Shown in pieces: positions 1 through 8,471 of a DNA stretch of 48,070 nucleotides. How positions within the stretch are numbered: position 1 is the first letter of the stretch; each line of letters opens with the position of its first letter. The translations under genes were made by a program, and so were the position numbers. The DNA is from an uncultured Prevotellaceae bacterium (lineage in GTDB: Bacteria; Bacteroidota; Bacteroidia; Bacteroidales; Muribaculaceae). Location of the stretch: the NCBI GenBank assembly GCA_946410125.1, contig CAMJZF010000004.1:1-48070 (forward strand), given 5' to 3'. Below the pieces are notes generated by a model. The model saw only the letters and a list, made by a program, of their open reading frames with translations, ran no database searches and was not told the DNA's origin.

Positions 1-2
1 CT

Positions 3-1214
3 AAGATTGTTGAGCGCATGGTTGAGCCCGAGCGCATCTTCACTTTCCGTGTAACTTGGATCGACGACAAGGGTGAGGTTCAAACCAACCTTGGATACCG
101 CGTGCAATTCAACAGTGCCATTGGCCCGTACAAGGGTGGTTTGCGCTTCCACAAGGCTGTTACTCCTTCAATGCTTAAGTTCCTCGGCTTTGAGCAAACT
201 TTCAAGAATGCTCTTACTACTCTTCCAATGGGTGGTGGCAAGGGTGGATCTGACTTCGACCCAGTTGGCAAGAGCGATGCTGAGATTATGCGTTTCTGCC
301 AGGCTTTCATGCTTGAGCTCCGTCACAACATTGGCCCCGATCAGGACGTTCCTGCAGGCGACGTTGGTGTTGGTGGCCGTGAGATTGGCTTCCTCAATGG
401 TATGTATCAAAAATTAGCTCGTCAGTATCACACTGGCGTTCTCACTGGCAAGGGTATGACTTGGGGTGGTTCTATTCTCCGTCCTGAGGCTACTGGTTTT
501 GGTGCTCTCTATTTCACTGAGCATGTTCTTCGCACTGCCGGTAAGGACATCAAGGGTAAGAAGGTTGCTCTCTCTGGCTTCGGTAACGTTGCTTGGGGTG
601 CTGCTACCAAGGCTGTTGAGCTCGGTGCTAAGGTTGTTGCCATTTCTGGTCCTGACGGCGTTTGCGAGATTCCCGAAGGCATCACTAAAGAGATGATTGA
701 CTATATGCTCGACATGCGTGCTTCTAACCGCAACAAGGTTCAAGATATGGCCGACAAGTTCCCTGCACAGGCTAAGTTCACTGCTGGAAAGAAAGCTTGG
801 AGCATTCCTTGCGACATTGCTCTTCCTTGCGCATTCCAAAACGAGCTTAGCGAGGATGACGCTAAGGAATTGAAGGCTAATGGCTGCTGGTGCTGCTGCG
901 AGGTTTCTAACATGGGTTGCCAACCTGGCGCTATCCACTTCTTCCAGAAGAACGGCATCCTCTTCGCTCCTGGCAAGGCCGTTAACGCTGGTGGTGTAGC
1001 TACCTCGGGTCTTGAGATGACTCAGAACGCTGCTCACCTGAGCTGGTCGGCTAAGGAAGTTGACGAGAAGCTCCACTGGATCATGGAGAACATCCACGAG
1101 CAGTGCGTGAAGTTCGGTACTCAGGCCGACGGCACTATCGACTACGTGAAGGGCGCTAACATCGCTGGCTTCATGAAGGTTGCTCAGGCTATGCTCGAGC
1201 AGGGTGTTATCTAA
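3..1214 (+). CDS. gdhA: NADP-type glutamate dehydrogenase, 5'-truncated by window edge
   Basis: Glutamate dehydrogenase reversibly aminates 2-oxoglutarate to glutamate in the cytoplasm, the main ammonium-assimilation step in many Bacteroidales. The frame is open from the first bases of the window and codes for KIVER before the first Met (position 18), so that Met is probably internal; family members are about 445 residues and about 404 are visible. The family segments RVQFNSAIGPYKGGLRFH and PMGGGKGGSDFDP (substrate and catalytic lysines), the VPAGDVGVGGREIGF segment, the Rossmann motif GFGNVAWGA, and NAGGVATSGLEM near the C-terminus are all present. An unusual cysteine-rich stretch (GCWCCCEVSNMGC) lies where many homologues read more like AVSEGANMP. 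A strong terminator follows. The family call is safe; the cofactor preference is inferred from the family. Confidence 0.96.
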   Translation, partial: KIVERMVEPERIFTFRVTWIDDKGEVQTNLGYRVQFNSAIGPYKGGLRFHKAVTPSMLKFLGFEQTFKNALTTLPMGGGKGGSDFDPVGKSDAEIMRFCQAFMLELRHNIGPDQDVPAGDVGVGGREIGFLNGMYQKLARQYHTGVLTGKGMTWGGSILRPEATGFGALYFTEHVLRTAGKDIKGKKVALSGFGNVAWGAATKAVELGAKVVAISGPDGVCEIPEGITKEMIDYMLDMRASNRNKVQDMADKFPAQAKFTAGKKAWSIPCDIALPCAFQNELSEDDAKELKANGCWCCCEVSNMGCQPGAIHFFQKNGILFAPGKAVNAGGVATSGLEMTQNAAHLSWSAKEVDEKLHWIMENIHEQCVKFGTQADGTIDYVKGANIAGFMKVAQAMLEQGVI

Positions 1215-1264
1215 TATCGTTATCAACAAATGATATAACAATAGATAATAATAAATATATTTTG

Positions 1265-1306
1265 ATGTCCGCTTCTTCTTCTCAAGAGGCGGACATTTGT
1301 TTGTTT
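1265..1306 (+). terminator. Rho-independent terminator of gdhA
   Basis: A perfect 8-bp stem (atgtccgc at 1265-1272, gcggacat at 1289-1296) is followed by a T-rich tract with two interrupting G residues. It lies 50 bases after the gdhA stop. Its T-tract also holds the TTTG of the next promoter. Confidence 0.85.
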
Positions 1307-1327
1307 CAAGGAATTTTATTATTTTTG
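1296..1327 (+). promoter_or_regulatory. Bacteroidota-type promoter for the barrel protein gene
   Basis: TTTG at 1296-1299, 20 bp spacer, TATTTTTG at 1320-1327. This matches the known Bacteroidota pattern TTTG-N19..21-TAnnTTTG. The start codon follows about 40 bases downstream. The -33 element overlaps the T-tract of the upstream terminator. Confidence 0.7.
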
Positions 1328-1367
1328 TGTCGCAATTACAACACATATTTTAAAACTATAATAAATT

Positions 1368-1835
1368 ATGAAAAAATTAGTATTAGTGAGCATTGTAGCT
1401 CTCATGGGCATTTTCACAATGAATGCCGCTCAAGGCGAGAAGGCCTTTGGGGCACAGTTTAACTACGCTTCAAAGCATTCTATGGTAGGACTTGGACTTA
1501 ATTTCAATTATGAGTTCATCAACAATGTGCGCGTGGAACCAGAGTTTATCTACTACTTTAAGAATGAAGGACTTAATGCATTTAACGTTAATCTGAATTT
1601 CAATTACCTAATTCGCACAAGTAGCAGGTTTGCCATTTATCCATTGGCTGGATTCTCTTATGCAAGAATTACCCCCGAGATTGGTGATGGCGTGAACCGT
1701 TTTGGTGCCAATGTGGGCGTGGGTGTTGAATACAGCATTAACAACCGTTTTGCATTCTATATTGAGGAACGCTTCCAGATTCTCAAGGACATGAACCAGA
1801 GTGTTACCGGTTTAGGTGTGAAATACAAGTTCTAA
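1368..1835 (+). CDS. Small outer-membrane beta-barrel (porin-family) protein
   Basis: A 155-residue exported protein. Residues 1-20 form a signal peptide (MKKLVLVSIVALMGIFTMNA). The rest alternates polar and aromatic/hydrophobic residues in hairpin-like strands (for example VGLGLNFNYEFINNVRVEPEF) and ends in GLGVKYKF, a terminal aromatic strand typical of barrels inserted by the BAM complex. This fits the eight-stranded outer-membrane beta-barrel family (OmpX/OmpW-like size). No catalytic motif is visible and the ligand is unknown. It is a single-gene unit between its own promoter and a bidirectional terminator. Confidence 0.8.
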   Translation: MKKLVLVSIVALMGIFTMNAAQGEKAFGAQFNYASKHSMVGLGLNFNYEFINNVRVEPEFIYYFKNEGLNAFNVNLNFNYLIRTSSRFAIYPLAGFSYARITPEIGDGVNRFGANVGVGVEYSINNRFAFYIEERFQILKDMNQSVTGLGVKYKF

Positions 1836-1870
1836 TGCTATCATGATTGGGCACCCCCCAATCAACATGA

Positions 1871-1908
1871 AAAGAGCCACAGCAGACAAGTAACTGCAGT
1901 GGCTCTTT
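1871..1908. terminator. Bidirectional terminator between convergent genes
   Basis: A 10-bp perfect stem, aaagagccac (1871-1880) with gtggctcttt (1899-1908). A run on one arm and T run on the other let it act on both strands. It separates the barrel protein gene (+) from rpoZ (-). Confidence 0.85.
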
Positions 1909-1926
1909 AATAATTGGCGATTGTCG

Positions 1927-2271
1927 TTAAAAATTGAAATCGTCTTTCTCTTTGGTAACGTTGCGGAAGTACAGCTTGCCATCCTCATATTCTTTGGTTG
2001 CAATGAGCGTTGGCTTTGGCAACTTCTCATAATACTTGGAGATTTCAATCTGCTCACGATTTTCCGAGATTTCCTCAAGATTATCGGTCTTTTCGGTGAA
2101 TTCCTGAAGCTTCTTCTCAAGGTCATTCTTCATGTCGGCCGAGATTTGGTTGGCACGCTTGCCAATGATAGCAACGGTCTCATAGATGTTGCCGGTTTGC
2201 TCAGCGAGGTCAATCAGGTCGTGAACAGTAGTGTTTTGTGGAGCGTTTGATTTCTTGTAATCTATAGCCAT
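1927..2271 (-). CDS. rpoZ: RNA polymerase omega subunit, Bacteroidetes type
   Basis: A 114-residue protein of the Rpb6/omega family, which stabilises the beta' subunit of RNA polymerase. The family core is clear: TGNIYETVAIIGKRANQIS near residues 26-44, then ENREQIEISKYYEKLPKPTLIA. The acidic middle (LEKKLQEFTEKTDNLEE) is typical of the Bacteroidetes form. It lies 33 bases behind bamD on the same strand and no promoter is visible in the gap, so it is probably cotranscribed with it. Divergent enough from E. coli RpoZ that it is often annotated as hypothetical. Confidence 0.9.
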   Translation of the reverse strand: MAIDYKKSNAPQNTTVHDLIDLAEQTGNIYETVAIIGKRANQISADMKNDLEKKLQEFTEKTDNLEEISENREQIEISKYYEKLPKPTLIATKEYEDGKLYFRNVTKEKDDFNF

Positions 2272-2304
2272 TGTAGTGTGTCTATTAATTATATGTGAGT
2301 TATG

Positions 2305-3111
2305 TTATTTTCGGTTTAGGAATTTGTCGGCAATCTTAAAGATGTTGTCGGCTTCCTTGCGGTTCTCGCTGTTAGGATAGTCGTTTATGAAAGCATAGTA
2401 TTCGTCAACCACAGTCCTGAAGCGTTCCTCTTTCTTCTCATCAACACTCATCTGTGCCTCTTTGAAGCGCGACTTGAGTATCAACATCTCCAGTTTCTCT
2501 TTGTATTTACTATAAGGGTAAGCCTTAATGGCGTTCTTGGCAGTAATAACTGCACTCTCGTAGTTGTTGCCAAGATAGCCTCCAAGGTTGTAATAGAGCT
2601 GGGCGTTCTCAAGCTCTTTGAGCACTAATTTGTCCTGAAGCTCAAAAATCGCGTTTTGAGCAATCGCCACCTTGTCACTCTTGGGGAAATAGTCAAGAAA
2701 TGCCTGCAACTCTTCAATAGCCTTGAGTGTCTCGCTCTGGTCAAGCTGCGGCTCGGGTGAGTCAAGGTAGTAGCCATATCCAGCATAGTAGCGCGCCAAC
2801 TCGGCAAATTGTCCCTTGGGGTACTGAGTGTAATACTGCTTGAAATAGGAGCCTGAGTTGAGATAGTCGTGATTCTCATAATGGCTCAACCCCAACAGAT
2901 ATAGGCATTCCTCACCTTTCTCGGTCCCTTTGAAGATGGGGACAAGGTCGGCAAGTATTGTGTAGGCTTGAGTATACTTTTTGTTCTCAAAGGCCTTCTT
3001 TGCGTAATCATACTTGAGGTTATAGTCGCTGCTCTTGAGCACTTTGTTGTACTCGCCGCAACTGGTGAGCATCACAATCACTGACAATATTATCAATAAA
3101 TGGCGTGTCAT
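2305..3111 (-). CDS. bamD: Outer-membrane assembly lipoprotein BamD
   Basis: A lipoprotein of the BAM complex, which folds beta-barrel proteins into the outer membrane. The signal peptide MTRHLLIILSVIVMLTSC ends in a lipobox (LTSC) with lipidated Cys18; tetratricopeptide-like helices follow, with family phrases AKKAFENKKYTQA, LGLSHYENHDY and YYTQYPKGQFAE. The frame is open to 3186, but I chose the ATG at 3111: it places the signal peptide at the N-terminus, and the promoter (TAACTTTG, 3143-3136) lies downstream of the longer start. The protein is then 268 residues, normal for the family. It heads an operon with rpoZ. Confidence 0.92.
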   Translation of the reverse strand: MTRHLLIILSVIVMLTSCGEYNKVLKSSDYNLKYDYAKKAFENKKYTQAYTILADLVPIFKGTEKGEECLYLLGLSHYENHDYLNSGSYFKQYYTQYPKGQFAELARYYAGYGYYLDSPEPQLDQSETLKAIEELQAFLDYFPKSDKVAIAQNAIFELQDKLVLKELENAQLYYNLGGYLGNNYESAVITAKNAIKAYPYSKYKEKLEMLILKSRFKEAQMSVDEKKEERFRTVVDEYYAFINDYPNSENRKEADNIFKIADKFLNRK

Positions 3112-3135
3112 TTCAATAGTTACAATATTAGCGTG

Positions 3136-3165
3136 CAAAGTTACACATAATTCCCCATATAACAA
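3136..3165 (-). promoter_or_regulatory. Promoter of bamD-rpoZ
   Basis: On the minus strand TTG (3165-3163), 19 bp spacer, TAACTTTG (3143-3136). The start codon at 3111 follows 24 bases later. The -33 element is CTTG rather than TTTG. Confidence 0.6.
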
Positions 3166-3289
3166 GCCATTTGATGCAAAAAACATTTAAAAACAGCCCA
3201 AACGGCAAACCTAAGTCATTTTTTTGCTGCTAAGTATATTGAATTTTGAGAATGGATATTAAATATAACTACTATAGATTAGCTAACAA

Positions 3290-3319
3290 ATAAGGGGCAC
3301 AAATAATTGAACCCCTTAT
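3290..3319 (-). terminator. Terminator-like hairpin after the barrel protein gene
   Basis: An 8-bp perfect stem, ataagggg (3290-3297) with ccccttat (3312-3319), lies 22 bases after the stop of the minus-strand gene at 3341. The U-tract beyond it is weak, so termination efficiency is uncertain. Confidence 0.5.
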
Positions 3320-3340
3320 CATGTAAAGTTGTTGAATCTT

Positions 3341-4204
3341 TTAGAAGTTGTAACCGAGATTGATTGAGAACGTGTGGTTTTTAGCGCTGTTGTGGTTGAA
3401 CGCTCTGGTTCTCTTACCATTAACATTTACCAATCCGCCATCGTAGTTAAAACCGGCGTAATATTTCTTAAGAATGGTAATACCGGCTCCAAACGCAATA
3501 CCCATGTCGAATGGTTTCACATAGGCACTGTTCTTGTCGTTGATATTTGCCTCACCCAAAATCTGAACTTCATCACGGGTGGCGTGTGAGGGGTCTAACA
3601 TTGAAGTACCGTCATTCTCATCCATGGGCACGATATAATTGAATTCAGGATTTCCTGTGAGGTCAAGAGCGCCGAGTTTTACTTTCTCCACGTCATTGCG
3701 GATGTAGGCCTTGCCGCCAAGTCCGTAGGCAAAATACGGACCTAAGTTAACTTGCAGCTGATATTTGCTGTTGATGTTATAACGATAGGAAGCCTGAACC
3801 GGAATGCGAATGTTGTGCATGGTGATATTGGCAGAATAGTCATCAAGGTAAACACCTTCTACTTTCTTGCTGTTGTCCTGCTTAAAGCTGAATTTGGCAC
3901 CAGTTGAGCTGTAATAAACTCCTGTGTTAATCCACAGACTCTTAAAGACTGGTATGTCGACGCTAACGCCAAAGTTGATGCCGGCTTTTTTGTGAACATC
4001 AAGGATATAGGGTTGGTCGCCGAAAATTTTAGAAACATCATTGTCGTGGATGTTGTTTCTCATTCCAACGATGTTAAGACCGGCGCGAAAACCAATTGTT
4101 ACTTTGTCACTCGACTTCTCGGTAGAGAAAAAGTCTTCGAAACTTTGTGCTTGAATGCTGAGGGCAGTGATAGCTGCCACAGCAAAAATCATTAATTTTT
4201 TCAT
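3341..4204 (-). CDS. Outer-membrane beta-barrel protein, PorT-like
   Basis: A 287-residue exported protein. Signal peptide MKKLMIFAVAAITALSIQAQ (residues 1-20). The mature part alternates strands, as in VTIGFRAGLNIVGM, IRIPVQASYRYNIN, LQVNLGPYFAYGLGGKAYI and FDMGIAFGAGITILKKYYAGFNYD, and ends in FSINLGYNF, a BAM-recognised terminal strand with a final Phe. This pattern fits the broad PorT/outer-membrane beta-barrel family of Bacteroidetes. No enzyme motif is visible; the substrate or partner is unknown. It is a single-gene unit located just upstream of bamD-rpoZ on the same strand, but probably separately transcribed since bamD has its own promoter. Confidence 0.8.
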   Translation of the reverse strand: MKKLMIFAVAAITALSIQAQSFEDFFSTEKSSDKVTIGFRAGLNIVGMRNNIHDNDVSKIFGDQPYILDVHKKAGINFGVSVDIPVFKSLWINTGVYYSSTGAKFSFKQDNSKKVEGVYLDDYSANITMHNIRIPVQASYRYNINSKYQLQVNLGPYFAYGLGGKAYIRNDVEKVKLGALDLTGNPEFNYIVPMDENDGTSMLDPSHATRDEVQILGEANINDKNSAYVKPFDMGIAFGAGITILKKYYAGFNYDGGLVNVNGKRTRAFNHNSAKNHTFSINLGYNF

Positions 4205-4266
4205 TTCGATATGTTATTGTTTTAGTTATTATTATTCTCGGTAAGGGAATTAATCTTTCCAAACTG

Positions 4267-4274
4267 CAAAATTA
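4267..4274 (-). promoter_or_regulatory. -7 box of the PorT-like gene
   Basis: TAATTTTG on the minus strand (4274-4267), 62 bases before the start codon. No good TTTG is found at the expected upstream distance, so only the -7 element is supported. Confidence 0.45.
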
Positions 4275-4308
4275 CTTCTTTTTTTTAAATAATGTGCTAA
4301 AATGGTTA

Positions 4309-4339
4309 TAAAAAAACCGCCCAGCAGTAAAGCTGAGCG
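4309..4339 (-). terminator. Terminator of the mutA-mutB operon
   Basis: An 8-bp stem with one G-T pair (4318-4325 with 4332-4339) followed on the minus strand by a run of seven or more T (complement of 4309-4316). It lies about 40 bases past the mutB stop. Confidence 0.85.
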
Positions 4340-4375
4340 ATTTTAATAAAACGTTTAGTTCGTTGGGGAATTGGG

Positions 4376-6511
4376 TTATTCCTCATCAAGGAGGATTTCC
4401 ATCACCTTGATGGCACTCTTCATCACCGATGTGCCGGGGCCAAAGATTGCTGCCACGCCAGCCTTGTACAGGAAGTCGTAGTCTTGCATGGGAATCACAC
4501 CGCCAGCAGTGACGATGATGTCCTCACGGCCAAGTTTCTTGAGCTCCTCAATAACGGCAGGGATGAGAGTCTTGTGACCTGCGGCAAGCGATGAAACACC
4601 CAGTACATTTACGTCGTTCTCTACTGCTTGACGAGCACTCTCCTCTGGAGTTTGGAACAATGGTCCCATATCCACGTCAAAGCCGCAGTCGGCATAACCG
4701 GTTGCAACAACTTTTGCTCCACGGTCGTGGCCATCCTGTCCCATCTTGGCAATCATGATGCGAGGTTGACGACCTTCTTTCTTGGCAAACTGAGCAGTGA
4801 GCTCACGTGCACGCTTAAGGTCGGGATCGGAAATTGCTTCTGCTGAATACACGCCTGAAATTGTTTTAACTACTGCTTTATAACGGCCTACGACTTCCTC
4901 GCAGGCATCACTAATCTCACCAAGTGAAGCACGGTCCTTGGCTGCCTCTACTGCTAATGCAAGCAAGTTGCCTTCGCCAGTGCGAACACACTCGGTAATG
5001 GCCTTCAAGTCGGCTTGGACTTTAGCCTCGTCGCGGTTCTTTCGCAACTCTTCAAGACGAGCTACCTGCTCGTTGCGTACCTCGGTGTTGTCGATTTCAA
5101 GAATGTCGATTGGGGCTTCTTTCTCAAGAGCATACTTGTTGATACCAACGATGGTCTGAGTACCACTGTCGATGCGTGCCTGGGTGCGAGCTGCAGCTTC
5201 CTCAATACGCATCTTGGGAACACCGGTCTCAATTGCTTTAGCCATACCACCAAGTTTCTCAATCTCCTGGATGTGATCCCATGCCTTGTGAACGAGCTCG
5301 TGGGTGAGACGTTCTACATAGTAAGAACCTGCCCATGGGTCAATAGCCTTGGTAATCATGGTTTCTTGCTGAATGTAAATCTGGGTGTTACGAGCGATAC
5401 GAGCCGAGAAGTCGGTAGGCAGTGCAATAGCCTCGTCAAGTGCATTAGTGTGCAGCGACTGGGTGTGACCCTGGGCTGCTGCCATTGCCTCGATACAGGT
5501 GCGGCCCACATTGTTGAATGGATCTTGAGCTGTGAGCGACCATCCTGAGGTCTGGCTGTGAGTACGCAGCGACATTGACTTGGGGTTCTGGGCACCAAAG
5601 CTCTTCACAATCTTAGCCCACAACAGGCGGCCTGCACGCATCTTGGCAATCTCGGTGAAGAAGTTCATGGAAATGCCCCAGAAGAACGACAGGCGGGGAG
5701 CAAAAGCGTCAACGCTAAGACCAGCGTTAACACCGGTGCGGATGTAGTCCATACCGTCGGCAAGTGTGTAAGCGAGCTCGATGTCGGCAGTAGCACCGGC
5801 TTCCTGCATGTGGTAACCCGAAATAGAAATCGAGTTGAACTTGGGCATGTACTTTGAGGTGTACTCAAAGATGCTTGCAATAATCTGCATCGAGAACTTG
5901 GGAGGATAGATATAGGTGTTACGCACCATGAACTCCTTCAAAATATCGTTCTGGATGGTACCAGCCATGTGCTCAAGCTGAGCACCTTGCTCAAGGCCCG
6001 AAACAATGTAGAATGCCATGATAGGAAGCACGGCACCGTTCATTGTCATTGAAACCGACATGGTTTCCAGTGGAATTCCGTCGAAGAGCACCTTCATGTC
6101 CTCAACCGAGCAGATTGAAACACCTGCCTTGCCCACGTCACCAACCACGCGCTGGTTGTCGGCATTGTAGCCACGGTGAGTAGGAAGGTCGAATGCTACT
6201 GATAGTCCTTTTTGACCCGAAGCTAAGTTGCGACGGTAGAACGCGTTACTCTCGGCTGCTGTCGAGAAACCAGCATACTGGCGCACTGTCCAAGGGCGGA
6301 ATGGGTACATAAGGCTGTAAGGACCTCCCAAGAATGGAGGAATACCTGCCACAAAGTTGAGGTGTTCAAGTCCCTCGATGTCTTCTTTTGTATAAACTTG
6401 CTTAATGTCGAGCAACTCGGCATTGCGCCATGGTTCGGCAAGATGCATAGGCTTGTGTTCAACATTGAAAGCCTCGTTTGCTATGTCTATGTTTTTGAAA
6501 TTTGGTCTCAT
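4376..6511 (-). CDS. mutB: Methylmalonyl-CoA mutase large (catalytic) subunit
   Basis: An adenosylcobalamin-dependent mutase interconverting succinyl-CoA and (R)-methylmalonyl-CoA in the cytoplasm, part of succinate-to-propionate metabolism. The 711-residue length is normal. The N-terminal TIM barrel (about residues 40-560) has family phrases [32 protein letters not shown] and [19 protein letters not shown], including the substrate-contacting YHMQEAG segment. The C-terminal B12-binding domain (from about residue 580) carries the DGHDRGA motif, whose His is the lower cobalt ligand. The gene follows mutA by 9 bases and uses the same promoter and terminator. No MeaB-type chaperone gene or epimerase is in view. 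Confidence 0.97.
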   Translation of the reverse strand: MRPNFKNIDIANEAFNVEHKPMHLAEPWRNAELLDIKQVYTKEDIEGLEHLNFVAGIPPFLGGPYSLMYPFRPWTVRQYAGFSTAAESNAFYRRNLASGQKGLSVAFDLPTHRGYNADNQRVVGDVGKAGVSICSVEDMKVLFDGIPLETMSVSMTMNGAVLPIMAFYIVSGLEQGAQLEHMAGTIQNDILKEFMVRNTYIYPPKFSMQIIASIFEYTSKYMPKFNSISISGYHMQEAGATADIELAYTLADGMDYIRTGVNAGLSVDAFAPRLSFFWGISMNFFTEIAKMRAGRLLWAKIVKSFGAQNPKSMSLRTHSQTSGWSLTAQDPFNNVGRTCIEAMAAAQGHTQSLHTNALDEAIALPTDFSARIARNTQIYIQQETMITKAIDPWAGSYYVERLTHELVHKAWDHIQEIEKLGGMAKAIETGVPKMRIEEAAARTQARIDSGTQTIVGINKYALEKEAPIDILEIDNTEVRNEQVARLEELRKNRDEAKVQADLKAITECVRTGEGNLLALAVEAAKDRASLGEISDACEEVVGRYKAVVKTISGVYSAEAISDPDLKRARELTAQFAKKEGRQPRIMIAKMGQDGHDRGAKVVATGYADCGFDVDMGPLFQTPEESARQAVENDVNVLGVSSLAAGHKTLIPAVIEELKKLGREDIIVTAGGVIPMQDYDFLYKAGVAAIFGPGTSVMKSAIKVMEILLDEE

Positions 6512-6520
6512 GTTGCTCGA

Positions 6521-8341
6521 TTATTTTAAAAGTTTAGCATTAAATTCGGTCAATGTAGCTTGTACATTGCTCTTCACGTTGATAAAGTACTTGATGCCAA
6601 GTTCCTTGAACGCATCGTTCTCGGGACCGGCAATTACAAACTCGGTGCGGCCGTCAAGATACTTGAAGGCTGCAGGAGCATACTCATCATATTCGGGGTC
6701 ACTCGAGCAAAGCACGATAACATCGGCTTTCTTTTCAAGTGCGGCATCAATACCTTCCTCAACGGTCTTGAAACCGTTGTTGTCGATAATCTCATAACCG
6801 GCACAGGCAAAGAAGTTGCTGCTGAACTGAGCACGAGCCAGGCGCATTGTTAAGTTGCCTATTGTGAGCATGAACACCTTGGGGGTGTGAGAAGCATTCT
6901 CGGTTGCAAGGCGCAGTTGCTCGAAGTGGCTTGCCAAGCGTTGGCGGTTGAGAACGTTTTCGGGCTGTGGCTCATAGTTGATATTGGCAGCTTTGCCTTC
7001 GCTCTTCTCGGTGAAGTTGGGGAACTGGTTGGTGCCGAGCAGCTGCTCGCGGCGCTTAGCCACCTTGTCGAAGCGGGCTTTGGCGCTTGCGTTAACAGCA
7101 GCTGTTACCTCGCCAGCCTCTTGCACTGCCTTGAAGCCACCCTTGTCTTCCACATCGAGGAAGAGTTTCCAAGCCTCTTGTGCAATCGACATGGTAAGGG
7201 TCTCAATGTAGTAAGAACCTCCGGCAGGGTCAACAACCTTGTCAAGGTGACTTTCTTCCTTGAGAAGGATTTGCTGATTGCGGGCGATGCGCTCGCTGAA
7301 GTCGTCGGGTGTTTGGTATGCCTTGTCAAATGGAGCTACTACAATCGAGTCAACACCGGCCAGTGCTGCCGACATGGCTTGAGTCTGACTGCGGAGTAGG
7401 TTTACGTAAGAGTCAAACACTGTCTGAGTAAACTCGGTAGTAGCAGCGTTGACAACCATCTTGCATGCGCAGTCGCACTCAGGATTGTACTGCTTTACAA
7501 TCTGAGCCCACAACATGCGGGCTGCACGGAACTTGGCAAGCTCCATGAAGTATACTGTCGAGATTCCCATGTTAAACTTGATGCGGGTAGCAACTTCCTG
7601 GGCAGGAACTCCAGCCTCGGTGAGCATTGCCATCCATTCATTACCCCAAGCTAAGGCATAGCCAAGCTCCTGGTAGATGAATGCACCGGCATTGTTGAGC
7701 ATGATAGCGTCAACACTCAACACGCGCAGGTTCTTTATGGGCTTAACGATGTCGAGCAATTCCTTCGCCATGGCCACCATGTCGCCAGGGAATGGCTCTC
7801 CGTGCTTGAAATAGCGACGGAATGGATCGAAGTTGATAGAGCCAACAAATGTCTCCTCGGCTCCTTGTTTCTTAATAATCTCAACCAGTTGCTTTGCTAC
7901 ATCGATGGCAACCTTCACGCAGCAGTCAATGTCTACAGCAACCAGGTTAACATCAATCTTGTCGAGCAATGCTGCAAGGTCTACACTCTGCCCGTGAGGC
8001 AACTTGAAGCACACGTCGTTGATGCCCTTGTTGAGCACCTCAAGTGCCTTCGCGTTGGCGGCTTTAACGTCGCTAACTTCGATGTCTTGACGCACATACC
8101 AGTCGTTGCTGACTTTTGTACCTCTAACAAAGGGATACTCGCCAGGGAGCGACTCTGTGGTCTTAAGGTTCTCAATGTCTACACCACGATAGATTGGCTG
8201 AACGTTGAAACCTTCATTTGTTCGCCAAATCATTTTCTTGTTGAAGTCTGCACCTTTCAGGTCAACTTCTGCCTTTGCTCGCCATTCTTCGGGAGTTACG
8301 GGGGCAAATTGGTCGAACAATTTTTCAAATTTTTCTGCCAT
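6521..8341 (-). CDS. mutA: Methylmalonyl-CoA mutase small subunit
   Basis: The 606-residue partner of the catalytic mutase chain; together they form a heterodimer in many bacteria. It aligns in outline with the large subunit (for example SERIARNQQILLKEESHLDKVVDPAGGSYYIETLT matches the large-subunit segment ending SYYVERLT). Its C-terminal B12-like domain lacks the DxHxxG cobalt-ligand motif: the equivalent place reads LTIGNLTMRLARAQ. This loss is usual for the non-catalytic chain. First gene of a two-gene operon, with a -7 box about 75 bases upstream and a leader too short for a cobalamin riboswitch. Confidence 0.95.
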   Translation of the reverse strand: MAEKFEKLFDQFAPVTPEEWRAKAEVDLKGADFNKKMIWRTNEGFNVQPIYRGVDIENLKTTESLPGEYPFVRGTKVSNDWYVRQDIEVSDVKAANAKALEVLNKGINDVCFKLPHGQSVDLAALLDKIDVNLVAVDIDCCVKVAIDVAKQLVEIIKKQGAEETFVGSINFDPFRRYFKHGEPFPGDMVAMAKELLDIVKPIKNLRVLSVDAIMLNNAGAFIYQELGYALAWGNEWMAMLTEAGVPAQEVATRIKFNMGISTVYFMELAKFRAARMLWAQIVKQYNPECDCACKMVVNAATTEFTQTVFDSYVNLLRSQTQAMSAALAGVDSIVVAPFDKAYQTPDDFSERIARNQQILLKEESHLDKVVDPAGGSYYIETLTMSIAQEAWKLFLDVEDKGGFKAVQEAGEVTAAVNASAKARFDKVAKRREQLLGTNQFPNFTEKSEGKAANINYEPQPENVLNRQRLASHFEQLRLATENASHTPKVFMLTIGNLTMRLARAQFSSNFFACAGYEIIDNNGFKTVEEGIDAALEKKADVIVLCSSDPEYDEYAPAAFKYLDGRTEFVIAGPENDAFKELGIKYFINVKSNVQATLTEFNAKLLK

Positions 8342-8415
8342 AATTTTTGATAGTAAATTTATATAGTAACTATAGTTGTTTTCTGTTAGATAATTCTTAC
8401 CCTAAAAAACGACCA

Positions 8416-8423
8416 CAAAGGTA
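8416..8423 (-). promoter_or_regulatory. -7 box of mutA-mutB
   Basis: TACCTTTG on the minus strand (8423-8416) fits TAnnTTTG and gives a leader of about 70 bases before mutA. A matching -33 TTTG is not evident. Confidence 0.45.
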
Positions 8424-8471
8424 CTAATAATTTATTAATTACAGCATCTTCTATCTCCTTTTTAAGTTATT

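Noticed and set aside
414-1346. Long antisense open frame (310 codons) opposite glutamate dehydrogenase
   Set aside because: It mirrors the codon pattern of gdhA, carries no recognisable domain, and would include a transcribed terminator. It is a shadow of the sense gene.
3112-3186. Longer BamD start at 3186
   Set aside because: It would place 25 non-signal residues ahead of the lipoprotein signal peptide and lies upstream of the TAACTTTG promoter, so it could not be on the transcript.
6521-8341. Broken mutase because the B12 His motif is missing
   Set aside because: The small subunit of two-chain methylmalonyl-CoA mutases normally lacks it; the partner chain carries DGHDRGA.
8342-8471. Cobalamin riboswitch ahead of the B12-dependent mutase operon
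   Set aside because: The leader from the -7 box to mutA is only about 70 bases and no cobalamin-box-like element was seen; far too short for the riboswitch.
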